From NCBI GenBank assembly GCA_025642075.2, contig JAODUO010001197.1:127001-191000 (forward strand): DNA of 64,000 nt, read 5' to 3'. The notes beneath the pieces are model-generated. The model did no database searches. It saw only the letters and a list, made by a program, of their open reading frames with translations, and had not been told where the DNA came from. Position numbers and translations under genes: made by a program. The stretch is from Ridgeia piscesae (lineage: Eukaryota; Annelida; Polychaeta; Sabellida; Siboglinidae). This document shows, in pieces, positions 10,388-21,520 of the stretch (its first letter is position 1; each line of letters begins with the position of its first letter).

Positions 10388-11936
10388 TAACAAGATTTAA
10401 CAAGATGGCCACCTAGAGATTCAACTCTAGATGCCAGGTGGACTAGGAAGCCCTTTGGCTTATTGAGAGTCCAACCTATCTATCTAAGTATACCCCGCCC
10501 TTCTTAGGCAGCACCTACAAAATCAGCTGATAATCTGTTCCATTCATTTACTGTTCTTTGTGAAAATGTTCTAACATCAGCTGTTTTACTAATGTAACTC
10601 CAGAGTCCATGTCCTCTAGTCCTTCTCTCTTCCTTGACTGCCAAAAAATATTTCTGTCAATATTTTCATACCCATTCAATATTTTAAACACCGCAATCTC
10701 AATCAAAATCAATAAAAAATGTAGTTTACTAATTGAAACATTTTTACCAGTAGATATAATCTACTTAGATTTAAAAAAGCCTTTGACAAAGTGCCACACC
10801 AAAGACTACTACTTAAACTAAAGGCCCATGATGGCATAGGAAATGGAATGATCAACTGGATAGAAAAATGGCTTATTGATAGAAGACAAAGAGTAGTAGT
10901 TGATGGGGAGGTTTCAAACTGGAAAGCGGTTTTGAGTGGAGTACCGCAGGGATCAGTACTGGGACCTATTTTATTCTTAATATATATCAATGATTTGGAT
11001 GATGACATAACAAGCAAGGTGTTGAAGTTTGCGGACGACACAAAAGTGTTTAGGAAAATTAAAAGTGATGCAGATAGACAGCATTTACAAGATGATCTTA
11101 ATAAGTTGATAGAATGGTCTGAGAAGTGGCGAATGCTGTTTAATTTTGGAAAGTGTAAGTGCCTTCACACAGGACATGGGAATGAAGATGCACAATATAC
11201 AATGGGTGGTACTGTACTAAATACTACCTTAAAGGAAAAGGACTTAGGGGTAACTATTAGTGCTGACATGAAGGTATCAGAGCAGTGTGGAATTGCAGCA
11301 GCGAAGGGAAACCAAATTCTTGGATTAATTAGGCGAAATATAGTGTACAAAGAAAAAGAACTAATAATACCGCTGTATAAAACAATAGTTAGGCCTCACT
11401 TAGAATATTGTATACAAGCATGGAGGCCATATCGCAAGAAGGATATTGATATGCTGGAAAGAGTACAAAGGAGAGCAACCAAAATTATACCAAAACTCAA
11501 GAATATTAGTTATGAAATGCGTCTAAAAGAATGTGGTTTAACAACACTAGAAACCAGAAGATTGAGAGGAGATCAGATTGACGTGTTTAAAATATTGAAT
11601 GGATATGAAAATATTGACAGAAATATTTTTTTCACAGTCAAGGAAGAGAGAAGGACTAGAGGACATGGAGTTACATTAGCAAAGAAGCAGTGTAGACTAG
11701 ATATTAGAAAATTTTCATTTTCACAAAGAACAGTAAACGAATGGAACAGATTGTCAGCTGATTGTGTAGGTGCTAGTAGTGTTAATATATTTAAAAATAA
11801 AATCGACATATACCTAAGACGGGCGGGGTATACTTAGATAGATAGGTTGGACTCTCGATAAGCCAAATGGCTTCCTAGTCCACCTGCCATCTAGAGTTGA
11901 TTCTCTAGGTGGCAATCTTGGTAAATCTAGGTAAAT
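10388..11936 (+). mobile_element. 5'-truncated CR1/jockey-like LINE with an inverted copy of its 3' end
   Basis: The plus-strand part (about 10735-11936) carries the second half of a reverse transcriptase and a short 3' UTR. The left arm (about 10388-10705) is the reverse complement of the element's last ~350 bp, carrying the same gene end, the same 3' UTR (TCTAGAGTTG, AAGTATACCCCGCCC) and the same tail, with two internal deletions. The two pieces meet at their truncated ends, with 3' ends facing outwards. Each 3' end finishes in about two copies of a 10-bp tail, ATCTTGKTAA. This could come from 5' inversion during target-primed reverse transcription with template reuse, or from two insertions at one site. 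Confidence 0.88.
10791..11837 (+). CDS. LINE reverse transcriptase, C-terminal part (partial ORF2)
   Basis: This is the C-terminal half of a non-LTR retrotransposon polyprotein that copies element RNA into DNA at a nicked target. The stretch starting at the GTG at 10791 is 348 residues long. It contains VPHQRL just before the palm, VPQGSVLGPILFLIYINDL (PQG at residues 52-54) and KFADDTKVF (catalytic FADD at 80-83), then the thumb and a conserved C-terminal region (GLTTLETRRLRGDQ). The frame is not a true start. Homologous sequence DIIYLDLKK continues upstream from about 10749 in another frame, separated by what looks like a one-base loss in an A-run at 10773-10778. The endonuclease domain is missing. 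Assignment to the CR1/jockey group is from family knowledge. Confidence 0.9.
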   Translation: MPHQRLLLKLKAHDGIGNGMINWIEKWLIDRRQRVVVDGEVSNWKAVLSGVPQGSVLGPILFLIYINDLDDDITSKVLKFADDTKVFRKIKSDADRQHLQDDLNKLIEWSEKWRMLFNFGKCKCLHTGHGNEDAQYTMGGTVLNTTLKEKDLGVTISADMKVSEQCGIAAAKGNQILGLIRRNIVYKEKELIIPLYKTIVRPHLEYCIQAWRPYRKKDIDMLERVQRRATKIIPKLKNISYEMRLKECGLTTLETRRLRGDQIDVFKILNGYENIDRNIFFTVKEERRTRGHGVTLAKKQCRLDIRKFSFSQRTVNEWNRLSADCVGASSVNIFKNKIDIYLRRAGYT

Positions 11937-14832
11937 CACAGAGTTATTACTTTATGGTCTTACCTGCTGTATCACAGAGTTATTACTTTATGGTCTTACC
12001 TGCTGTATCACAGAGTTATTACTGTATGGTCTTACCTGGTGTATCACAGAGTTATTACTGTATGGTCTTTCCTGGTGTATCATAGAGTTATTACTGTATG
12101 GTCTTTCCTGGTGTATCATAGAGTTATTACTGTATGGTCTTTCCTGGTGTATCACAGAGTTATTACTGTATGGTCTTACCTCTTGTATCATAGAGTTATT
12201 ACTGTATGGTCTTTCCTGGTGTATCATAGAGTTATTACTTTATGGTCTTACCTCTTGTATCATAGAGTTATTACTGTATGGTCTTACCTGCTGTATCACA
12301 GAGTTATTACTTTATGGTCTTACCTGGTGTATCACAGAGTTATTACTCTACGGTCTTACCTGCTGTATCACATAATTATTACTGTATGGTCTTACCTCTT
12401 GTATCACAGAGTTATTACTTTATGGTCTTACCTGCTGTATCACAGAGTTATTACTGTATGGTCTTACCTGTGTATCTAGAGTTATTACTTTATGGTCTTA
12501 CCTGCTGTATCACAGAGTTATTACTTATGGTCTTACCTCTGTATCTAGAGTTATTACTTATGGTCTTACCTGGTTATACAGGTTATTCTTATGTCTTACC
12601 TCTGTATTCAGAGTTATTACTTATGGTCTTACCTGCTGTATCTCAGAGTTATTACTTTATGGTCTTACCTGTGTATCCAGAGTTATTACTTATGGTCTTA
12701 CCTGCTGTATCACAGAGTTATTACTTATGGTCTTACCTGCTGTATCACAGAGTTATTACTTATGGTCTTACCTGCTGTATCCAGAGTTATTACTTATGGT
12801 CTTACCTGTGTATCTCAGAGTTATTACTTATGGTCTTACCTGTGTATCACAGAGTTATTACTGTATGGTCTTACCTGCTGTATCCAGAGTTATTACTTAT
12901 GGTCTTACCTGTGTATCCAGAGTTATTACTTATGGTCTTCCTGTGTATCCAATTATTACTTATGGTCTTACCTCTGTATCAGAGTTATTACTTATGGTCT
13001 TCCTGTGTACTGTATGGTCTTACCTGCTGTATCCAGAGTTATTACTTTATGGTCTTACCTGTGTATCACAGAGTTATTACTTAGGTCTTACCTGCTGTAT
13101 CCATAATTATTACTGTATGGTTCTTACCTTGTATCCAGAGTTATTACTTATGGTCTTACCTGCTGTATCCAGAGTTATTACTTATGGTCTTACCTGTGAT
13201 CCAGAGTTATTACTTATGGTCTTACCTGCTGTATCCAGAGTTATTACTTATGGTCTTACCTGCTGTATCTCAGAGTTATTACTTATGGTCTTACCTGTGT
13301 ATCACAGAGTTATTACTTATGGTCTTACCTGCTGTATCCAGAGTTATTACTTTATGGTCTTACCTGTGTATCCAGAGTTATTACTTATGGTCTTACCTGC
13401 TGTATCCAGAGTTATTACTTATGGTCTTACCTCTGTATCCAGAGTTATTACTTATGGTCTTACCTGCTGTATCACAGAGTTATTACTTATGGTCTTACCT
13501 GCTGTATCTCAGAGTTATTACTTTATGGTCTTACCTGTGTATCCAGAGTTATTACTTATGGTCTTACCTGCTGTATCCAGAGTTATTACTTTATGGTCTT
13601 ACCTGCTGTATCACAGAGTTATTACTCTATGGTCTTACCTGCTGTATCTCAGAGTTATTACTTTATGGTCTTACCTGGTGTATCTCAGAGTTATTACTTA
13701 TGGTCTTACCTGCTGTATCACAGAGTTATTACTGTATGGTCTTACCTGCTGTATCTCAGAGTTATTACTTTATGGTCTTACCTGCTGTATCACAGAGTTA
13801 TTACTCTATGGTCTTACCTGCTGTATCTCAGAGTTATTACTTTATGGTCTTACCTGCTGTATCACAGAGTTATTACTCTATGGTCTTACCTGCTGTATCT
13901 CAGAGTTATTACTTTATGGTCTTACCTGGTGTATCACAGAGTTATTACTCTATGGTCTTACCTGCTGTATCTCAGAGTTATTACTGTATGGTCTTACCTG
14001 CTGTATCTCAGAGTTATTACTTATGCCTGCTGTATCCAGAGTTATTACTTTATGGTCTTACCTGCTGTATCACAGAGTTATTACTCTATGGTCTTACCTG
14101 CTGTATCCAGAGTTATTACTTATGGTCTTACCTGCTGTATCACAGAGTTATTACTCTATGGTCTTACCTGCTGTATCTCAGAGTTATTACTGTATGGTCT
14201 TACCTGCTGTATCTCAGAGTTATTACTTTATGGTCTTACCTGCTGTATCACAGAGTTATTACTCTATGGTCTTACCTGCTGTATCACAGAGTTATTACTT
14301 ATGGTCTTACCTGCTGTATCTCAGAGTTATTACTTATGGTCTTACCTGCTGTATCCAGAGTTATTACTTATGGTCTTACCTGCTGTATCACAGAGTTATT
14401 ACTTATGGTCTTACCTGCTGTATCACAGAGTTATTACTGTATGGTCTTACCTGCTGTATCACAGAGTTATTACTCTATGGTCTTACCTGCTGTATCTCAG
14501 AGTTATTACTTTATGGTCTTACCTGCTGTATCACAGAGTTATTACTCTATGGTCTTACCTGCTGTATCTCAGAGTTATTACTTTATGGTCTTACCTGCTG
14601 TATCACAGAGTTATTACTCTATGGTCTTACCTGCTGTATCTCAGAGTTATTACTGTATGGTCTTACCTGCTGTATCTCAGAGTTATTACTTTATGGTCTT
14701 ACCTGGTGTATCACAGAGTTATTACTGTATGGTCTTACCTGCTGTATCTCAGAGTTATTACTGTATGGTCTTACCTGCTGTATCACAGAGTTATTACTGT
14801 ATGGTCTTACCTGCTGTATCACAGAGTTCTTA
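11937..14832. repeat. 36-bp minisatellite, about 80 copies
   Basis: The unit contains ACAGAGTTATTACTTTATGG and then TCTTACCTGCTGTATC. It starts directly at the LINE tail. Because 36 is 12 codons, frames stay open for hundreds of residues. The parts near 13590-14000 and 14440-14720 are ordered as dimers: a TATCACAGAG...CTCTATGG unit alternates with TATCTCAGAG...CTTTATGG. Between about 12470 and 13130 many units have small deletions, which may be real decay or poor consensus. Confidence 0.95.
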
Positions 14833-15604
14833 TACTCTGGTGTACACAGTGATATTGGAATTATTAGAGTCTCGGCGTGTTGTAAATGAGCTGTTTCTCA
14901 GAAGAAGGTCTGGGTGACGGGTGTTGATGGAGGCCACAGGTTAATGAGAGGCAGTGCCATTAACTGGCAGTAATCTTGACCTAATAAATAGAAGGAAAGC
15001 TTATGCAGTGGCGATGGTGATGTGGCTAGGAAGTGATGAATGATTGGCTTTGTGACAGCCTCAGTATTTATTGACCTGCAGGATGCCACGCTCACCTGCT
15101 TTTATCTTTGTGGCTGCCAAATATGGCCGTGTCGTCGGACAGTTTTTATTTTTATGTGTAATGCGCACAACGCTTCGAGTCACGTCAAAAACACACAGGT
15201 CACATGTCTGACTATTTACGTTAAATTAATCATCTGAAATGCCTATAAAGCGCATTCGGAGTGCTACGACACTGTGCGTTATTCTGCTTAATGCCTGGAG
15301 AAATGCCACCATCCATGCATGACCAGGTTCCACATCATTGAACACTTTTCATGCTGTGTGTCGCTGATCAATTTATGGTGCTTTACCAATGTTTTATGAT
15401 GGAAAGCCACTTCCTAAATGTTGTGCAAGGCTAACAGAAAGTGCAGGTCTTCTAGTGTTTTCAACATTTTTAATAGAAATTTATGAAGTATAATGGCTAT
15501 TTAATTGCTAGGACGAGTTATGATGAATAAAATACACATTTACACATGCGAGGGAGTATACATGATTGTATTGCTTATAATAGGTTTGTAAAGTCACCAT
15601 GAGC
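14833..15604. other. unique sequence, no gene recognised
   Basis: Ordinary sequence. Short open frames on both strands have no recognisable motif. A TATAAAGCGCATTC string near 15244 resembles SINE-tail sequence but is too short to call. Confidence 0.5.
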
Positions 15605-15842
15605 AGAGAGAGAAAGAGAGAGAACGAGAGAGAGAGAATGTGTGTGTGAATGGCAGGGGGAGAGGGAGGAGGGGAGGGGGAGGGGGAGGAGGAGAGGGAG
15701 GGGGAGGAGGAGAGGGAGGGGGAGGGGGAGAGGGAGGGGGAGGAGGAGGAGGGAGGGGGAGGGGAGGGGGAGGGAGAGGGAGGGGGAGGGAACGATGGAG
15801 ACGGGGAGGGAGGGAACGATTAGACAGACAGATAGAGAGAGA
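15605..15842. repeat. polypurine tract (GA, GGGAGG, GGAGGA)
   Basis: The plus strand is nearly pure purine for about 150 bp at 15653-15800, after a GAGAGA run. A long homopurine-homopyrimidine tract of this type can form triplex DNA. Its open frames ([10 protein letters not shown]) are artefacts of composition. Confidence 0.92.
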
Positions 15843-16052
<210 letters not shown>

Positions 16053-18307
16053 GACACAGACATGTTGTACAGAAATGTCCTGCTACCCAGTGCCTGATAA
16101 TCTTCACACTTTCAAGTGGTTCATCTCTATGTGTAGTATATGATGGACACTACAATAGTGTTTGTGTTTGTCCTGGTCAAGTGTTTCAGTGTCTCTGGTA
16201 CTATTTGAACATCATCACTTTTTAATGACCACATTGTAAGAAAACAACCAAGTATATACTGCATGACTCGCATTCACAATGTTCAAATGACAGTACCTCA
16301 ATATTATATATACAACATTGCAAGGTTCATCAGGTAATATATTTATAGATGAGACAAACTGCATATAATTCTAAATGTTTTAAAGCAGTCAGCAAAGAGA
16401 GAGGGTTGACTGGTTTATCTCCAGTGTTGTCTAGTAAAGGGAGGCTTTGGAAGACGAAAGAAATTGTTTCATGTCGCAAATTATAATGAAAAGGAATTCT
16501 TTGAGAATATAAAACTCTTTGTAATGTAACCATTTTTAACCAGTATAAATATTTCGTGTAATACTATTCCTATATTTCATTAAAATTATGTTTTATTAAT
16601 CACTAATGACCCTGATAATATATCAAACAAGAGTGGCATGGTTATTAGTGATTAATAACAGATAATTCTAATAAAATAAAGGTATAAAATTACATGAAAT
16701 AAATTGTATTAACAGGATTGTGTGCATTACAGAGTGTAATGTCCACAAAGAATCACTTTTCATTATAATTTCAAAAATGAAAGAATTCCTTTTGGTTCCC
16801 AAAGAATCCCTTAATGTTCTCTGTGTCTTTTAACGACATTTAACAGCAGAACTGTGTTTGCAATAAACAGGTCTTTGCATGCGAAGGCCGACTGCCCTGA
16901 TTGTAATGTCAACACTTATTGCTTATTAAAATTATGCAATTAATTGACATTAATTGAAAATGTGTTTTCAGTTGCCAATGTTTGTAACCATTACTGATCA
17001 AATGTATTTAAATTAAGTAAATGTCACGGCATGTCAGCATTTTACCAGGTCATTTAAATGGTACAATATAACAATAAAATATGGTAATACATAACATACA
17101 TTCTGAGTGCAAAATAAATGTACATAAATCAAATAGTATAAACAGAATGTCAAGCGTCAGTGTCAGATACACATGTGGATCTGCAGTGGGGTCTATAGTT
17201 TGTAATTTACCCCATCATAGCTCTCCCTGACCCCTCAGAGGTCAAGGACCCCTGGTGGAGACTGGTGTGGTCAGCAGTGGTCAGCTGTGAGTGGTGTTCT
17301 GGGAGCCCTTGTCATCACCAGCCATCTTTCTGCATGCTCACAGCGGCACAAGCACTATAAATTGATTTGACGACGAGCACTCAATATCAGTGTTGATAGG
17401 TATCGGGGCATGTGGCTTGCTTCAATAAAACCTTCATCAGGCCATGAGACCAAACTGTAATTACGCGAGTGCATTATGACATGATGCGAGGCTGGGACAA
17501 GGGTTGTTTTCATTCCCTCTTAACCGCCGGTTGATGTACGTGTGATCATCGCTTACCAGCTCAACAGTGAACTGTGCGATTCATGCCGCAGTTATGTTTA
17601 TATTACAGGTCGTCAACCAGCATTGCAAGGTCTGTTCAGTGGCCCTTCGTAAGCTCATGACTCAACCACATCTCCCAGATGCTTCCATCCATTTCTTTAC
17701 TATGTTGGTACTCATTCGGATATTGACCGTTCCCTAATAGGCATGATGGGTCTCTCGGTCTAGTTTTCTTTGTTTTTTATCATTGTTATCCAATATTCTA
17801 CACACTGGTAACTAAGCTCACAATGAACCATTCTTCAAATGATCAGCATGCCAACAAATGCTTTAAGCACATCATTACCAAAATCCGTTTCGACATGGAA
17901 GAACCAGGACATTTAAAACACTTTAACCTCTGACTGCATGGCCATGTAACTGTCTGTTAAACAGCTGTGCTGCAACAACCTTGGTGCCACATTTGTAGGT
18001 TGCATGTCTGCGTGAGCTTCAAGAGGATATGTAATTGTGAGTGTAATTTGATTGCAGCCACCGGCGTGGCTAGTTAGGGCAGTGCAGTAGTGTCACTGCA
18101 GCTCTACGAGAATGTATTCTATGATTTCCCCAGGCTCGTTGCTTCTGTGCTGCTCCGTGGCATTAACCAATCAATCAGCCACTGCTGTAATTTTGTCACT
18201 TATAGTTACATATTTCCTGTGGCACATGCGTGTGGCAGGAGCTCCTTCAACTGGATCAGTCCACAGTGCGCTTTTGTCACAGATGGCCTAATACTTCCTC
18301 TGTGGAT
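16053..18307. other. unique AT-rich sequence, no gene recognised
   Basis: Over 2 kb with no open frame of interest. It contains an inverted repeat (listed separately) and otherwise nothing I can assign. Confidence 0.5.
16576..16675. repeat. 100-bp imperfect inverted repeat (hairpin)
   Basis: Two 36-bp arms (16576-16611 and 16640-16675) are reverse complements apart from about six mismatches, around a 28-bp loop. The inner 19 bp (TTATTAATCACTAATGACC and its partner) have one mismatch. The size fits a small MITE, or an RNA hairpin if transcribed. Confidence 0.75.
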
Positions 18308-18612
18308 CACCCACAGATGTGTTCTGTGAAACACTTACTTTCTTGTACACCAGAATGAAGGATATGTTCTATATGACACTTACTTTCTTGTACACCAGAA
18401 TGAAGGATATGTTCTATATGACACTTACGTTCTTGTACACCAGAATGAAGGATATGTTCATTGTAACAATGTTACCTTCTCTTAACCTAGATTCAAGGAA
18501 ATGTTCCATGTAACACTCTCTTACACTAGAATCAATATGTTCTATGTAAACTGTTATTTTATTGTACCCAGTATCATAGAAATGTTCCATGTAACATGTT
18601 ACCTTTATACAA
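18308..18612. repeat. 45-bp imperfect repeat, three clear and about three decayed copies
   Basis: Three close copies begin at about 18330, 18375 and 18420 with ACACTTACTTTCTTGTACAC and GAATGAAGGATATGTTC. Further decayed copies follow (TGTTCCATGTAACA near 18500 and 18580). Confidence 0.85.
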
Positions 18613-18632
18613 TATAATAATACTAAATAACA

Positions 18633-18634
<2 letters not shown>

Positions 18635-18682
<48 letters not shown>
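18635..18682. repeat. (TA)n microsatellite, about 24 copies
   Basis: An uninterrupted TA run leading into about 280 bp of very AT-rich sequence. Confidence 0.95.
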
Positions 18683-18686
<4 letters not shown>

Positions 18687-19639
18687 CTAGCAATACAACC
18701 ATTCAGAGACACTTTACAGGAATATACAGATTACCTTAAAAATAAAAAATAGAGATGTAGTTGTAAAATAAATAAATCAATAAAAATTGTTCAATATAAA
18801 TAAATAATATTACTCTTAATAATACTGAAATACTAATACTGATGAATAATAGTTAATTATATTACAAGTTAAAAATAAATAATTAATATAATAGTTGATA
18901 AATAGATAATACTAAAAATGTTCGGATATTCAATTTTTTTATTTTAAAATGAAAACGGTCTTTTAAACAGAATTGTCTTTAGTTGTTTCTTAAATGAACT
19001 GAGGCAGTTTGTGGCATGCACATACACCATAATAAAGTGTTGTTCCATGTGACACCATTACTGTGTTACATCAGACTGCCAGAGATGTGTCATGTTGTGG
19101 TGGTATTTAGTAATAGATTTTTGACCAGATTTAGGCTGAATCTAATTTAAATTGCATACAGTAAACCTTCATATTATTATACTCTATGACAGAATTTCAG
19201 TTTAAGATGTTGACGTTCTCTGCAATCTTGTAAACTAAAGATGTTCAACAGTGATGCTCCTGCTAAATGTTTACACTGTCTATGAGACATTGAAATAGTT
19301 TCCTCAATACTATGTTGGCAGCTTTTATAAGATTGCGTTTTAAATATTTGCGCAGCAAGTAAAAAGTCATGAACTGTTGACAGATGATCGGCGGTGCATA
19401 TTTTCAAATACCCTTTGACAAGTGTTAATAATGTTTTGACAAACTATACCAGTCTGTAGATTTTCGATTAGTATGATGGTAAAAGTGCTGTGACTAGCTT
19501 ACAATTTCCTTAGGGATCACGTTAGTAAAACGCATTTTGAAAGTTCTTATATTTTACGTCCGATTCTGTTTATAGATGAGTTTTCCTTAAGAGCACTTTA
19601 TCTTAGTGTAAGGGTCCCCAGATGAATCTCTTAGGGTGT
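18683..19639. other. AT-rich unique sequence
   Basis: No gene was recognised. Short open frames lack known motifs. Confidence 0.5.
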
Positions 19640-20936
19640 CTGTCCATGCAGTGGCCAACAGACACGTGTCACTGCTCTGTCCATGCAGTGTACAACAGAC
19701 ACGTGTCACTGCTCTGTCCATGCAGTGTCCAACAGACACGTGTCACTGCTCTGTCCATGCAGTGTCCAACAGACACGTGTCACTGCTCTGTCCATGCAGT
19801 GTCCAACAGACACGTGTCACTGCTCTGTCCATGCAGTGTCCAACAGACACGTGTCACTGCTCTGTCCATGCAGTGTCCAACAGACACGTGTCACTGCTCT
19901 GTCCATGCAGTGTACAACAGACACGTGTCACTGCTCTGTCCATGCAGTGTCCAACAGACACGTGTCACTGCTCTGTCCATGCAGTGTACAACAGACACGT
20001 GTCACTGCTCTGTCCATGCAGTGTACAACAGACACGTGTCACTGCTCTGTCCATGCAGTGTCCAACAGACACGTGTCACTGCTCTGTCCATGCAGTGTCC
20101 AACAGACACGTGTCACTGCTCTGTCCATGCAGTGTACAACAGACACGTGTCACTGCTCTGTCCATGCAGTGTCCAACAGACACGTGTCACTGCTCTGTCC
20201 ATGCAGTATCCAACAGACACGTGTCACTGCTCTGTCCATGCAGTGTCCAACAGACACGTGTCACTGCTCTGTCCATGCAGTGTCCAACAGACACGTGTCA
20301 CTGCTCTGTCCATGCAGTGTCCAACAGACACGTGTCACTGCTCTGTCCATGCAGTGTCCAACAGACACGTGTCACTGCTCTGTCCATGCAGTGTCCAACA
20401 GACACGTGTCACTGCTCTGTCCATGCAGTGTCCAACAGACACGTGTCACTGCTCTGTCCATGCAGTGTCCAACAGACACGTGTCACTGCTCTGTCCATGC
20501 AGTGTCCAACAGACACGTGTCACTGCTCTGTCCATGCAGTGTCCAACAGACACGTGTCACTGCTCTGTCCATGCAGTGTCCAACAGACACGTGTCACTGC
20601 TCTGTCCATGCAGTGTCCAACAGACACGTGTCACTGCTCTGTCCATGCAGTGTCCAACAGACACGTGTCACTGCTCTGTCCATGCAGTGTCCAACAGACA
20701 CGTGTCACTGCTCTGTCCATGCAGTGTCCAACAGACACGTGTCACTGCTCTGTCCATGCAGTGTCCAACAGACACGTGTCACTGCTCTGTCCATGCAGTG
20801 TCCAACAGACACATGTCACTGCTCTGTCCATACAGTGTCCAACAGACACATGTCACTGCTCTGTCCATGCAGTGTCCAACAGACACATGTCACTGCTCTG
20901 TCCATGCAGTGTCCAACAGACACATGTCACTGTGCA
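19640..20936. repeat. 37-bp minisatellite with a CACGTG palindrome in most units, 35 copies
   Basis: Each unit holds AACAGACACGTGTCACTG and CTCTGTCCATGCAGTGT. The palindrome GACACGTGTC (E-box core CACGTG) recurs every 37 bp, from 19663 to 20773 (31 copies). The last four units have CACATG instead. Copies are almost identical, so the array is young or strongly homogenised. The unit has no stop in any plus frame, so all three plus frames are open for over 400 codons. This is not evidence of a gene. Confidence 0.96.
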
Positions 20937-21235
20937 CGTAGCTGCTAGCTAGCGGCATCTAGTTAGAACGGGGATCCACATGTGCTCTGGTTATAACGAT
21001 TGGCTAGGTGCACGTGTTAGACATTATTACTTCCATCTCTCAGATTGTTCATGTCGAGTGTTGTGGCAACTTGACATGGCAGTATAAGGAACTTGTCTTT
21101 GGATACAGATTTGTATAAGGATACTCTATATTTTCTAAACAACATTAAGAAATATAAGTTAGGCATAATTATACATACATACATACATACATACATATAT
21201 GTAGATTCATGTACATTCGCATAGATATACATCTA
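20937..21235. other. short unique region with a CATA microsatellite
   Basis: Contains a short (CATA)n run at about 21173-21196 and nothing else recognisable. Confidence 0.6.
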
Positions 21236-21520
21236 TATTGGCAAATGTAGTTGTGCCAACAATCTGGAGTCAACTCCTGTTACAATTAAATCTTCTGAAA
21301 CTATAGCCACCTTTCGTAAAAGACTAAAAACATATTTATTTAAAATTGAATTTCCATTATAAATTTCTGGCAGTTCTATGCTCCAATGAAGACTCTTGCC
21401 TGCGCCCATTTATTGTATTTATTGTGCCTCTGAGCTTTCATTTTCAATGATATTTACTTACTTAATGCTTAATTATATCTAGTAGTGTTGAAATGTGAAA
21501 TATAAACCTGATCATTACAT
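21236..21520 (+). mobile_element. LINE 3'-end fragment (L2/CR1 clade)
   Basis: The translation contains ATFRKRLKTYLFKIEF, typical of the extreme C-terminus of L2/CR1-clade reverse transcriptases, just after a degraded NSLP-like region. A short 3' UTR with TGCCTCTGAGCTTTCA follows. The rest of the element is missing, as expected for a heavily 5'-truncated insertion. Confidence 0.7.

Noticed and set aside
12278..14917. Plus-strand frames of up to 720 codons
   Set aside because: Produced by the 36-bp unit. All three plus frames are open, and indels switch the frame repeatedly.
19622..20952. Three overlapping plus frames of over 400 codons
   Set aside because: All three frames of the 37-bp array are open with the same repeating peptide, so this reflects unit composition only.
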